A stretch of 64,000 nt of DNA from JBBQFI01 sp038321775 (GTDB lineage: Bacteria; Verrucomicrobiota; Verrucomicrobiia; Chthoniobacterales; UBA10450): NCBI GenBank assembly GCA_038321775.1, contig JBBQFI010000002.1:62001-126000 (forward strand), written 5' to 3'. Below the pieces are notes generated by a model. The model was not told the DNA's origin and ran no database searches. It was given only the letters and a program-made list of their open reading frames with translations. The translations under genes and the position numbers were made by a program. This document shows positions 8,827 through 17,237 of the stretch, in pieces; position 1 is the stretch's first letter; every line of letters starts with the position of its first letter.

Positions 8827-10274
8827 ATTCGGGAATAATTCGACGGGGATTCGTTTTAACTTTTTTACTCACCGCACTTTTCTTCTGCGCACAAACAGGC
8901 TTTGCCTATGTCCTCGAAGGCCAGTCCTGGACGCGCGATCGCACAGTCGTGATACAGCTCTCGCTCGGGGGTGCACATCCCTTAAGCGATGGCTCCACTT
9001 CATTTAACCAGGTGGCGCAAAGTGCTCTGAACATTTGGAATCAATATCTTTCTCACCTGCGTTTTTCCTACATCAACAATTCGCCGGTGCCGCCAAACCA
9101 GAACGATGACGAAATGTCCGCGTTCTTTTCGAACAAAGTCTTCGACGAAGATTTCGGTTCCGGGGTTCTGGCCGTGACGCTTTTTAGTTCGCGCAATAAC
9201 ACCATGGAAGAGTCGGACACCGTTTTTAATACCGCCTATTCCTGGGATTCCTATCGCGGCCCGTTGCGCGCAGGCGTGGAGGACTTTCGTCGAGTTGCGA
9301 TCCACGAATTCGGCCACACTCTCGGGCTCGATCATCCGGACAATCACGGCCAGCACGTGGTTGCGATTATGAATTCCCACGCGAGCAATCTCGACACCGT
9401 CCAGGCCGACGATATCAACGGCGTCCGCAGTCTCTACAACACTGGACCTGCTTATCGCACGAGCGTTGATGCTCCAGTGCTGCGTAATCTTTCTACGCGA
9501 GCCTTGGTCGGCATTGGACAAAATGTCTTAATCGGCGGCTTCATCATTCAGGGAACGCCGCCGGCCACGATCGTTCTGCGCGGGATTGGATTTTCCCTGC
9601 GTGCATCTGGAATTACGAGTCCGATTTCCGATCCCACCATCACTGTTTACGATGCGAATCAACACATGGTCGCGACGAATGACGACTGGTTTACAAGCAC
9701 GAGGGCGCAGACGATCGGGAGCTTTCATCTCGATCCGCCAAACAGCATCGAATCCGCGCTTTATCTGACGCTGAAATCCGGACGCTACAGCGTGGTGATG
9801 CAAGGATTTTCCAACAACGGAACGCCCGGGGCGGGTGGAGTCGGCTTGATCGAACTTTACGATTTGCATCTCAGTTCGAGCAGAGCCGGAAATATTTCGT
9901 CACGCGGTCAGGTCCTGACTGGTCAGAATGTTTTGATCGCGGGATTCATCGTCGGCGGAACTCAATCCAAACAAGTCGTGGTCCGTGCCATTGGACCATC
10001 GCTCGCTACAGCGGGAATTACCCAACCGCTGCCCGATCCAAAGCTCGAACTGCGCAATGCCAGCGGCGTTCTCATTCAGTCCAATGATAATTGGCAACAA
10101 CAGAATCCGAACGCTTCAGCCATCTACGCCCACGGTCTCGCGCCAACACAGCCGCGAGAATCGGCAATTCTGGCGACGGTGACTCCCGGCCGATACACCG
10201 CGATCGTTCGTGGTGTCGCTAACGATACCGGAACGGCGTTGGTGGAAGTGTACGATCTCAGTCCTTCGCCCTAG
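8823..10274 (+). CDS. Secreted matrixin-type metalloprotease with two C-terminal repeats
   Basis: From the GTG at 8823 the protein has a signal peptide (hydrophobic residues 9-27), then a metzincin catalytic domain with HEFGHTLGLDH (HExxHxxGxxH) and a Met-turn IMNSH about 18 residues later, as in matrixins (M10). After about residue 215 there are two diverged copies of a beta-rich domain of about 130 residues; each contains GQNVLI-GF and a GIGFSL/AIGPSL motif and ends in VE/IELYDL. This C-terminal domain is common in Verrucomicrobia secreted proteins and may bind polymer or anchor the enzyme. The GTGA overlap with sprT supports the start. Confidence 0.88.
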   Translation: MNSGIIRRGFVLTFLLTALFFCAQTGFAYVLEGQSWTRDRTVVIQLSLGGAHPLSDGSTSFNQVAQSALNIWNQYLSHLRFSYINNSPVPPNQNDDEMSAFFSNKVFDEDFGSGVLAVTLFSSRNNTMEESDTVFNTAYSWDSYRGPLRAGVEDFRRVAIHEFGHTLGLDHPDNHGQHVVAIMNSHASNLDTVQADDINGVRSLYNTGPAYRTSVDAPVLRNLSTRALVGIGQNVLIGGFIIQGTPPATIVLRGIGFSLRASGITSPISDPTITVYDANQHMVATNDDWFTSTRAQTIGSFHLDPPNSIESALYLTLKSGRYSVVMQGFSNNGTPGAGGVGLIELYDLHLSSSRAGNISSRGQVLTGQNVLIAGFIVGGTQSKQVVVRAIGPSLATAGITQPLPDPKLELRNASGVLIQSNDNWQQQNPNASAIYAHGLAPTQPRESAILATVTPGRYTAIVRGVANDTGTALVEVYDLSPSP

Positions 10275-10277
10275 CAG

Positions 10278-10344
10278 AAATGTGGGAGCGGCCTTAGTGC
10301 CGCGATTATGTGTCCGTCGGGACACTGAGGTCCCTCCCACATTT
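10278..10344. repeat. Hairpin repeat (copy A) between convergent genes
   Basis: Inverted arms at 10278-10304 and 10319-10344 share AATGTGGGAGSGRCCTYAGTG. The same unit, in the opposite orientation, occurs at 62269-62334. It lies just after the protease stop and before the convergent prfB stop, so it probably works as a bidirectional terminator-like hairpin or is a REP-type mobile repeat. A copy of the 10-mer (10346) follows immediately. Confidence 0.75.
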
Positions 10345-10358
10345 TACCTAACGAGTAA

Positions 10359-11493
10359 TTACACCTCTCCATTATCTTTCCCGCCTTTTTGGCCACGCAA
10401 TTTGGCCTGGATAAAAGGATCGATTTCTCCATCCATCACCGCTTGCACGTTGCTCGTTTCCGCTCCCGTGCGGTGATCTTTCACCATTTGGTACGGCTGA
10501 AAAACGTAGGAACGAATCTGACTGCCCCACGCTACATCGCCCTTCTCGCCATATTGCCGATCGATTTCCGCGCGTTTTTTGTCCTGCTCGATTTCGTAGA
10601 GTTTTGCTTTCAACATTTTGATCGCCAACTCGCGATTGCGTCCCTGGCTTCGTTCCGCCTGGCAGGCGACGACGATTCCACTCGGCTTGTGCACGATGCG
10701 CACTGCGGTCTCTACTTTGTTCACGTTCTGTCCGCCTTTACCACCGGCGCGATAGGTGTCGACCTCCAGATCCGCCGGATTAATTTCAATCGGCGCCGAG
10801 TCCGCAATTTCCGCAACGACATCGACGCTGGCGAATGAAGTGTGGCGCCGCTTATTCGAATCGAATGGCGAGATGCGCACGAGACGATGAACGCCGCGCT
10901 CGGTATTTAGATAGCCGTAAGCGTATTCACCACTAACGAGCAGCGTCGCGGATTTGATTCCGACTTCTTCGCCCGTTTGAATATCGACGACTTGCGAAGT
11001 GAAACCGGAACGCTCGATCCAGCGTTGATACATGCGCAGGAGCATGTCCGCCCAATCGCAAGACTCCGTGCCACCCGCGCCAGAGTGAATGGTGATAAAC
11101 GCATTCGCGCGATCGTTTTCGCCGGAAAGGAATTGCCGCAGTTCAAATTCTTCGAGCTTATGAATTAATCGCGCATGCTCGTCCGCGACTTCCTTTTCCG
11201 CATGCGTGCGGTGCGCGGAGTCCGATTCTTCGAGCGCGAGTTGCTGGAGTGCTTCAAAATCCTCTGTCGCGCGTTCCAGTTCGCGGAAGGGATTGATGAG
11301 CGAGCGAAGTCGGGAAACTTCTTCGACCTCGGATTGGGCACGTTCGCGATTCGACCAGAAATCCGGCGCGGCCATGCGGCCTTCGAGCGCGGTTAAATCG
11401 CTTTCAAGCTTGGGGACGTCAAAGAAACCTCCGCAACTCGCGCACCCGCGTTATTAATTCTGCTGCGTCGAAGTTCTGAAGCTCGTTAGCCAT
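10359..11493 (-). CDS. prfB: Peptide chain release factor 2 (with programmed +1 frameshift)
   Basis: RF2 releases peptides at UGA and UAA. The body (11420 to 10359) has the GGQ motif (RAGGKGGQNVNK) and the SPF recognition tripeptide (ISPFDSNKRRHTSF). The true start is the ATG at 11493: 24 codons (M-A-N-E-L-Q-N-F ...) lead to an in-frame TGA at 11421-11419, and a +1 shift at CTT-TGA-C continues in the frame of the main body, giving about 377 residues. Starting at the internal ATG (11375) would lose the conserved N-terminal helix. The gene converges with the metalloprotease and lies upstream of nothing co-directional within 160 bases. Confidence 0.96.
11418..11432 (-). promoter_or_regulatory. 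prfB: Programmed +1 frameshift site of prfB
   Basis: On the minus strand the sequence is GGAGG-TTT-CTT-TGA-C: a Shine-Dalgarno-like GGAGG three bases before the CTT slippery codon, then an in-frame UGA followed by C. This is the classical RF2 autoregulatory frameshift, where low RF2 lets the ribosome slip to read GAC. The spacing matches the known E. coli site. Confidence 0.95.
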
Positions 11494-11538
11494 AGGACAG
11501 AGTTGTGCGAGCAGCGCTCGTGTCAAGCGCCGCGACGT

Positions 11539-11883
11539 CTATCGGCGTTTCGTCCCAACGGCCTCAATCCGGAAAATTGTTTCGCCTTCTTTCATCAGGT
11601 CGAGTCGATCCCGCGCGATTGTTTCGAGATAAGTCGGATCCGTCTTGAGCAGATTCACTTCACGCGTCTGTCGGACAAGGAGCATCTTCTGCTCGTCCAC
11701 GAGCGACTGCTGGCGATCGATATCGTTGCGAATTTGCTTCAGTTTATTATAAGGCGGAACAAAAAGGCTGATGACGATGAGCCAGACCGCGAGAAAAAGA
11801 AGAATGCGCAGAACGCGATTGAGTCGCTGCCAGACGGTGGCTTCGCGACGCTCCCGGAAATCGCCGTGGCCAGAATAATCCAC
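11539..11883 (-). CDS. FtsB/DivIC-like septum formation initiator
   Basis: A 114-residue bitopic membrane protein: a basic cytoplasmic N-terminus, one transmembrane helix (about residues 25-42) and a periplasmic coiled coil (NKLKQIRNDIDRQQSLVDEQKMLLVRQ), then a short C-terminal part. This is the layout of FtsB/DivIC, which links FtsL and FtsQ in the divisome. It begins with GTG at 11883, overlapping the eno stop by one base. The eno-ftsB order is also seen in many proteobacteria, which supports the assignment. Confidence 0.85.
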   Translation of the reverse strand: MDYSGHGDFRERREATVWQRLNRVLRILLFLAVWLIVISLFVPPYNKLKQIRNDIDRQQSLVDEQKMLLVRQTREVNLLKTDPTYLETIARDRLDLMKEGETIFRIEAVGTKRR

Positions 11884-13166
11884 TAGCGCACCTTAGCGCC
11901 GTAGATCGCGTTGTCACCAAGTTCCTCCGCGATTCGCAGAAGCTGGTTGTACTTGGCTACACGATCCGTCCGGCAGAGCGAACCGGTCTTGATTTGTCCG
12001 GCATTAGTCGCGACCGCGATGTCGGCAATCGTCGTGTCCTCGGTCTCGCCGGAACGATGACTGATCACAGCGGTGTAATCATTTTCCTTCGCCAACTCGA
12101 TCGCATCGAGCGTTTCGGTCAAGGTCCCGATCTGATTGACCTTGATGAGAATGGAATTCGCGACGTGTTCATCAATGCCTTTGCGCAAAAACTTCACGTT
12201 CGTTACGAAAAGATCGTCGCCCACGAGCTGGATCTTATCGCCCAGGCGCGCCGTTAGTTTTTTCCATCCGTCCCAATCATTTTCCGCGCAACCGTCTTCA
12301 ATGGAAATAATGGGAAAGCGCGCGCAAAGATCCGCGTAATACTCGACCAATTCTTCGGCCGTTCGCGCCAAACCGTCGGATTTTTTGAAAACGTAAGCGC
12401 CGCGCGTTTTGTCGTAGAACTCGGAAGCGGCGGGATCGAGCGCGATAAAAATTTCCTTGCCTAACGAGTAGCCGGCCTTCTTCACCGCCGCCGCAATGGA
12501 TTCGAGCGCATCGTCAGCCGAGCGCAAAGTCGGCGCAAAACCGCCTTCATCGCCCACCGCCGTGGAAAGTCCGCGATCTTTCAAAACGCTTTTGAGCGCG
12601 TGAAAAACTTCGGCGCCGTAACGCACCGCTTCCGCAAAAGTCGGGGCGCCTTTCGGCATGATCATGAATTCCTGAAAATCGATCGGCGCGTCGGAATGCG
12701 CGCCCGCGTTCAGGATGTTCATCATCGGCACCGGCAAAACATTTGCTTCGATACCGCCGAGATAGCGAAAAAGCGGAACGCCCTCCGCCGCTGCCGCCGC
12801 GTGGGCGTTCGCCAGGGAAACGCCCAGAAGCGCGTTCGCGCCGAGATTCTTTTTGTTAGGCGTTCCATCGAGTTCGATGATTTTTTTGTCGAGCGCAGCC
12901 TGCTCCGTCGCATCGAACCCTTTGAGCGCATGCGCGATGGTTTCGTTTACATTGCGCACGGCCTTAGTGACGCCTTTGCCGGCATACCGATTCTTATCGC
13001 CATCGCGCAATTCCCATGCTTCGTGTTCGCCCGTGCTCGCGCCGCTCGGAACAGCGGCACGCCCAAAAGCGCCGCCTTCCAGATGAACATCGACTTCCAC
13101 GGTGGGATTGCCGCGCGAATCGAGAACTTCTCGCGCCCAAATTTTACTGATGCTGGTCTTTGCCAT
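11883..13166 (-). CDS. eno: Enolase
   Basis: Enolase converts 2-phosphoglycerate to phosphoenolpyruvate. From ATG 13166 (MAKTSISKIWAREVLDSRG) it has 427 residues, the family norm. Seen: the substrate loop SGASTGEHEAWELRDGD, metal ligands in ALDPAASEFYD, IEDGCAENDWDGW and LVGDDLFVTN, the catalytic Lys in LIKVNQIGTLTET, and SHRSGETEDTTIADIAV. A longer reading up to 13325 would only translate the upstream repeat and is rejected. The downstream gene is ftsB, overlapping by one base. A 10-mer copy (12459) encodes the YSLGKE segment. Confidence 0.98.
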   Translation of the reverse strand: MAKTSISKIWAREVLDSRGNPTVEVDVHLEGGAFGRAAVPSGASTGEHEAWELRDGDKNRYAGKGVTKAVRNVNETIAHALKGFDATEQAALDKKIIELDGTPNKKNLGANALLGVSLANAHAAAAAEGVPLFRYLGGIEANVLPVPMMNILNAGAHSDAPIDFQEFMIMPKGAPTFAEAVRYGAEVFHALKSVLKDRGLSTAVGDEGGFAPTLRSADDALESIAAAVKKAGYSLGKEIFIALDPAASEFYDKTRGAYVFKKSDGLARTAEELVEYYADLCARFPIISIEDGCAENDWDGWKKLTARLGDKIQLVGDDLFVTNVKFLRKGIDEHVANSILIKVNQIGTLTETLDAIELAKENDYTAVISHRSGETEDTTIADIAVATNAGQIKTGSLCRTDRVAKYNQLLRIAEELGDNAIYGAKVR

Positions 13167-13265
13167 AACGAGCGCGACATGATGAGCGCGCCAGGGCGAA
13201 CGTTCAACCAATCTTTGCAGCTCGGAACGCCAACCTTTCGCGAACGCTTTTTTTGCTTCGCGGGC

Positions 13266-13390
13266 GTTTTTTATGTCATCCCGAATGAATGGGAGGGACC
13301 TCGCGCAACGTAATAGAACGCCCAATCAAGAGAACATAATCGCACAAAGCATGTGCGGTCCTTCGCCTCGCTCAGGATGACAACACTTTC
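13266..13390. repeat. 125-bp interspersed repeat, copy 1 (upstream of eno)
   Basis: This segment aligns over its full length, with roughly 75-80 percent identity by eye, to 51542-51669 upstream of aroE. Both begin with CGTTTTTT and TGTCATCCCGAA and end with CCTTCGCYTCGCTCAGGATGACAACACTTTC, so the ends are imperfect inverted repeats of about 27 bases (TGTCATCC...GGACC). It carries no credible gene. It sits in the 277-base gap between the divergent eno and the secreted-protein gene at 13444. Confidence 0.85.
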
Positions 13391-13443
13391 CGCGGCTCCA
13401 GATTCCCACTGGCAAAACGATAACGCTGCGATACGCTCCTCGC

Positions 13444-14250
13444 ATGTTTGTTTCCGCGCGATGGATTGTTATCGCCGCACTCGTAATTGCGCAGACTGGG
13501 CTCCGTGCCGAACCAGCGCGCTTGTCGACGGATGCGATGTCCAAAGCGATCAAGAGTGATACGATCACCATTCCTACTCCTGGCGAATTATTTGCCGCTC
13601 TTTCCAAACCCGGGAAAATCGATTGGCCGAGCCAGTATCGGGAATCGGTGCCGATGGTTTATAGCAATCGCGCACAGATCGCGCTCAATCTTGGCGGCCT
13701 CATCGCAGACGGCTTCATCGCGATCGAGGCGCACGATACGCAGCAAGTGAAAAACACCGGCGCGGATATCATCAAACTCGCGAAGGCGCTCGGTGTGAGT
13801 CAGAACATTCTTGGCCGCGGGAGCAGCATCAACGGATTCGCCGAGGACAATGATTGGAATGCGCTGCAGGAGGAACTCGAAGCGACGCAGAACGAAGTCA
13901 AAGGTTCCATGCGTTCGCATCAGGATCAGGATCTCGTCATTTTAGTGAGCCTCGGCGGATGGATTCGAGGCACGCAGGTAGTTAGTGCCGCCGTCTTGAA
14001 AAATTACAACGAGCGCAATGCAAAAGTTCTGCGGCAGCCTGAGCTGGTCAGTTTTATTAGATCCAAGATCAACGACATCTCGCCAGAATTGCGCAGCGAA
14101 TCGCTGGTGAAGGATATTAGCGATCAACTCTCCGAGATTGAGAAGATGGTTTCATTTCCAAAAGACGCTGCCCCGAGCGCGGATGACGTGAAAAAATTGA
14201 ACTCTGCTGTCAGCAAGTTGATGGAAGAAATTCAAAGCAAAACCGCATGA
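13444..14250 (+). CDS. Secreted protein of unknown function
   Basis: I do not recognise this family. The 268-residue protein has a cleavable signal peptide (residues 1-22, ending in LRA-EPA). The mature part is mostly helical and acidic, with no cysteine pairs or obvious catalytic motif; SLGGWIRGTQ near the middle is the most distinctive stretch. The downstream gene starts in the ATGA of its stop, and a third exported protein follows, so these three probably form a small envelope operon. Confidence 0.75.
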   Translation: MFVSARWIVIAALVIAQTGLRAEPARLSTDAMSKAIKSDTITIPTPGELFAALSKPGKIDWPSQYRESVPMVYSNRAQIALNLGGLIADGFIAIEAHDTQQVKNTGADIIKLAKALGVSQNILGRGSSINGFAEDNDWNALQEELEATQNEVKGSMRSHQDQDLVILVSLGGWIRGTQVVSAAVLKNYNERNAKVLRQPELVSFIRSKINDISPELRSESLVKDISDQLSEIEKMVSFPKDAAPSADDVKKLNSAVSKLMEEIQSKTA

Positions 14251-14675
14251 AACGGCTCGCCTTATTTTCTATTTTAATTTTGGCGGGCTTCGCGCGTCTG
14301 ATCGCCGAATCGAACACAGAGGTGGAAGCGCGCAAAACGGCGCTTGATCTGGCCGGCGCTTTTACAAACGACGGTTTTAAGATTCGCGATGGACACTGGT
14401 CGGGAACGATCAAGCAGCAGGAGCCGGCGTTGATTGCGGTAAATCTTTATGCCGGAAATCAATACTGGTTTGCGGCGGCGGCGGACGCGACCGGCAAGAA
14501 AGTAAGCGTAAAAATCTACGACGAGGCGGGAAACCCCGTGACCGTGGAAAATTACGACTCCGGCGAACGAGCCGCGGCGGGTTTTTCCCCCGAAAGCAGC
14601 GGTCAATACTTTGTCAGCGTCAGTCTGTTGCAAGGGGAACCGGGGAGTGTTTGTCTAGTTTGTTCTTATAAGTGA
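14247..14675 (+). CDS. Secreted protein of unknown function, pre-peptidase-like beta domain
   Basis: The 142-residue protein has a signal peptide (residues 1-20) and then a single beta-rich domain. Its middle and end (NLYAGNQYWFAAAADATGKK, VKIYDEAGNPV, SGQYFVSVSLL) resemble the bacterial pre-peptidase C-terminal type sandwich, which often occurs on secreted enzymes, but here it stands alone. It is coupled to the upstream gene by a 4-base overlap. Function unknown. Confidence 0.72.
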   Translation: MKRLALFSILILAGFARLIAESNTEVEARKTALDLAGAFTNDGFKIRDGHWSGTIKQQEPALIAVNLYAGNQYWFAAAADATGKKVSVKIYDEAGNPVTVENYDSGERAAAGFSPESSGQYFVSVSLLQGEPGSVCLVCSYK

Positions 14676-14698
14676 ACGAAATCTGCTGACAGAGAGTC

Positions 14699-15169
14699 GT
14701 GCCCAGTAAATTTCTCGCCCTTTTTCTCGTCACGAGCCTTTGCCTGAGCAGCTGTTCTCTCACGTGGTCTCTTACGCAGAAAAATATTCTGCGCGCTTCG
14801 GACGGCGATAAATTGTATGCCGTCACCGCCATAACCGCGCCGTTCTATAAATACGGGCCGCAACAGGCAAATGGCGCTGACCAGCGGCTCCCACGCGACA
14901 CCCTGATGAAGCTCGTCCGTCCTTCGTTTGGGTATGCCAAGGTGCTCCTCACCACCGGTGAAGAAGGGTATGTCGCCAACGATGATATTAAACTGGCGCC
15001 ACCCGCGCTGATCGCCTCGTTGAACACTCCGCCGCCGGGAGTATTGCCTGCCGTGCACGGCGAACGTTTCAATTTAGAATCCACCGATCCGCGTCTGGCC
15101 GTTCCGCCCGAGGATCTGCCGGAGAACAATCCGGAACCGACACCGATTCCGGGCACTTCGCCCAACTAA
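14699..15169 (+). CDS. Putative lipoprotein with SH3-like domain
   Basis: The GTG at 14699 starts a 156-residue protein with a lipobox-type signal (LCLSSCS; lipid cysteine about residue 19). The mature part includes VTAITAPFYKYGP and VRPSFGYAKVLLTTGEEGYVANDDI, which reads like a bacterial SH3 domain that binds peptide or peptidoglycan. The last 45 residues are rich in proline and disordered. It lies 23 bases after the second secreted unknown and may belong to the same operon. Confidence 0.75.
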   Translation: MPSKFLALFLVTSLCLSSCSLTWSLTQKNILRASDGDKLYAVTAITAPFYKYGPQQANGADQRLPRDTLMKLVRPSFGYAKVLLTTGEEGYVANDDIKLAPPALIASLNTPPPGVLPAVHGERFNLESTDPRLAVPPEDLPENNPEPTPIPGTSPN

Positions 15170-15219
15170 GCGCCACCGCCGCGCTTGGCCGGGACAGTTT
15201 TTGCGGTCATTATTCAGCG

Positions 15220-15495
15220 ATGAGCGCAGTGCAGGTTTTCTTTGAAGGCAACGTACAGGGCGTCGGCTTTCGTTATTCTGTGCGCCACGTCGCCACGGGA
15301 TTCGATATAACGGGTTGGGTGCGCAATCTTCAAGACGGTCGCGTCGAGATGCGGGTCGATGGCGAGGATGACGAAGTGCGCGCTTTCCTCGAATCGATCA
15401 TGCAGAGCGACCTGCGCGCACACATCAAAAAACAGGATGTCACACCTCTGACTGATGCACCGCCCATGCGCGGTTTCGAAATTCACTATGAATGA
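15220..15495 (+). CDS. acyP: Acylphosphatase
   Basis: A 91-residue enzyme with the two family signatures: VFFEGNVQGVGFRYSV (phosphate-binding loop with the catalytic Arg) and GWVRNLQDGRVEM (catalytic Asn). Acylphosphatases hydrolyse carboxyl-phosphate bonds of small metabolites in the cytoplasm. The stop lies 8 bases inside the following ABC ATPase gene, so the two are likely co-transcribed. Confidence 0.95.
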   Translation: MSAVQVFFEGNVQGVGFRYSVRHVATGFDITGWVRNLQDGRVEMRVDGEDDEVRAFLESIMQSDLRAHIKKQDVTPLTDAPPMRGFEIHYE

Positions 15496-16333
15496 TATCG
15501 CCGTTGCGGCACATGGCCTGACGAAGATTTTTCCGGTTTCCTTCAAGCGAAAACCGATCGTCGCGCTCAACGATCTTAATCTTCAGGTTGAGCGCGGACA
15601 GGTTTACGGCTTGCTCGGTCCGAACGGTTCCGGAAAAAGCACGACACTGAAAATTATTCTCGGACTCGTTTGGCCGACGCGCGGTCGCACGGAAATCTTT
15701 GGCCGCGATAGTCGTTTGGTGGAAAGCCACGAGTTGGTCGGTTTTCTCCCGGAGAATCCCTATTTCTACAAGTTTCTCACCGGTCAGGAGACGCTGTGCT
15801 TCTACGGCAAGCTTTGCGGACTGCGCGGAAAAATCCTGCAGAATCGCGCCCGCGAACTACTGGAGCTCGTCGGCCTAACGAATGCAGCGCATCGCAGATT
15901 GAGCGGCTACTCCAAAGGAATGTTGCAACGCATCGGCCTTGCCCAAGCTCTCGTGCAGGAACCGCAACTGGTCATCCTCGACGAACCAAACGCCGGCGTT
16001 GATCCTGTTGGTTCACGCGAAATCTGCGACCTCATTCTCGAGTTGAAGAAACGCGGGGTGACGATTTTGCTTTCATCCCATCTTCTTGGCCAGGTCCAGG
16101 AAATTTGCGATCGCGTCGGCATTTTAGCCAATGGCGTGATGGTGCGCGAAGGTCCACTCGAGGAACTGATCGCCGTCGAAAATCAAACCGAGTTGATTCT
16201 GGAGAACGCGTCGCCCGAACTTCTCGAGCAAATCGAGAAGATGATCCGGAATTCGTCTGCACGACTGATCGATCGGCGAAAACCGCAAACCACGCTCGAG
16301 CGTCTTTTTTTGGAGACAACGAAGAATCGTTAG
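15488..16333 (+). CDS. ABC transporter ATP-binding protein
   Basis: All ATPase motifs are present: Walker A GLLGPNGSGKSTTLK, signature LSGYSKGMLQRIGLA, Walker B LVILDEPNAGVDP and the switch His in LLSSH. The class is the ABC-2/NatA-like exporter ATPase (281 residues). The ATG at 15488 overlaps acyP. It works with the permease that starts 4 bases downstream. The stop codon TAG is embedded in a copy of the dispersed 10-mer (16326). The substrate is not evident. Confidence 0.93.
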   Translation: MNDIAVAAHGLTKIFPVSFKRKPIVALNDLNLQVERGQVYGLLGPNGSGKSTTLKIILGLVWPTRGRTEIFGRDSRLVESHELVGFLPENPYFYKFLTGQETLCFYGKLCGLRGKILQNRARELLELVGLTNAAHRRLSGYSKGMLQRIGLAQALVQEPQLVILDEPNAGVDPVGSREICDLILELKKRGVTILLSSHLLGQVQEICDRVGILANGVMVREGPLEELIAVENQTELILENASPELLEQIEKMIRNSSARLIDRRKPQTTLERLFLETTKNR

Positions 16334-16337
16334 GCTC

Positions 16338-17237
16338 ATGGCTTTCAAAATGATCGAGCAACGGCATCGTGTGTTTTCGTTGGGCCGCGTCACCGCAATT
16401 GCCGGCAACACGCTCACGGAATTAACGCGACAAAAAGTTTTCTACGGCGTGCTCGTCTTCGCCCTTCTTTTGATCGGCACTTCCGGCTTCATGGCGCAAT
16501 TGAGCTTTCAGCAGGAATTTCAGGTGCTGAAGGATGTCTCGTTAGGCGCGATGAGCATTTTCATCTCGCTCCTCGCCATCGTCGGCCCTGCCCGGCTCCT
16601 CGCCCAGGAAATCGAAGATCGAACGATTTACACGATTTTAGCCAAACCAGTTTCCCGCTTTGAATATCTGCTCGGGAAACTAATCGGAATTTTGCTGCTG
16701 CTTGCCATCAGTCTCGTTCTCATGAGCGCGTTTTTCTTATCCATGTTGTATCTGCGGGAGCAGACTGTCCTTCGAGAAACTGCGCCTCAGTTAGCGAATT
16801 TGCCGCTGCCACAAATGAACGACACGCTGCGCACCATTCGCGCCTCCGCCTTCAACGCCAACCTGTTGCCCGCGATCGTAGTCATCTATTTCAAAGGATG
16901 TCTTCTCGCTTCCCTGACCCTTTTTATTTCCACTTTCGCCACCACCAATATCTTCACGATCTTCGTCATGGTTTTCATTTATTTCATCGGGCACCTCCAG
17001 GCAATGGCGCGCGATTATTGGTTGCAGGAAAAAGGCATGGGCTGGCTCGCTCACGTGTTTCTCGCTTTCGTCGCGTTGATCTTCCCCGACTTGCAGGCAT
17101 TCAATCTTGTCGACGACGCCGTGGCTGGCGCGGTGATTCCTCTGGCTCTTTTTTTGAAAACCGCGTTGCTCGGTGGTTTTTATACGACGATCTATCTGCT
17201 CCTCGCCGCGACGGTTTTTTACGGTAAGGAATTGTGA
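16338..17237 (+). CDS. ABC-2 type transporter permease
   Basis: A 299-residue membrane protein with about six hydrophobic helices (near residues 35-52, 70-90, 112-135, 185-210, 235-255, 265-290). The conserved LLAQEIEDRTIYTILAKPVSRFEYLLGK region is typical of ABC-2 permeases of the GldA/NosY type. It partners the preceding ATPase. The stop overlaps the start of the next gene (GTGATG). A 10-mer copy (16538) encodes VSLGAM. Confidence 0.9.
   Translation: MAFKMIEQRHRVFSLGRVTAIAGNTLTELTRQKVFYGVLVFALLLIGTSGFMAQLSFQQEFQVLKDVSLGAMSIFISLLAIVGPARLLAQEIEDRTIYTILAKPVSRFEYLLGKLIGILLLLAISLVLMSAFFLSMLYLREQTVLRETAPQLANLPLPQMNDTLRTIRASAFNANLLPAIVVIYFKGCLLASLTLFISTFATTNIFTIFVMVFIYFIGHLQAMARDYWLQEKGMGWLAHVFLAFVALIFPDLQAFNLVDDAVAGAVIPLALFLKTALLGGFYTTIYLLLAATVFYGKEL

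Noticed and set aside
11376..11493. prfB region as a sequencing error or pseudogene
   Set aside because: The GGAGG, CTT, TGA and C layout is the known programmed frameshift, so the break is functional.
12600..13313. Long plus-strand frame opposite enolase, and similar long antisense frames (for example 2622-3380, 59407-60252)
   Set aside because: They are shadows of strongly recognised genes on the other strand and show no family features.
13167..13325. N-terminal extension of enolase
   Set aside because: It mostly translates the interspersed repeat. The MAKTSISKIWAREVLDSRG start at 13166 gives the standard 427 residues.
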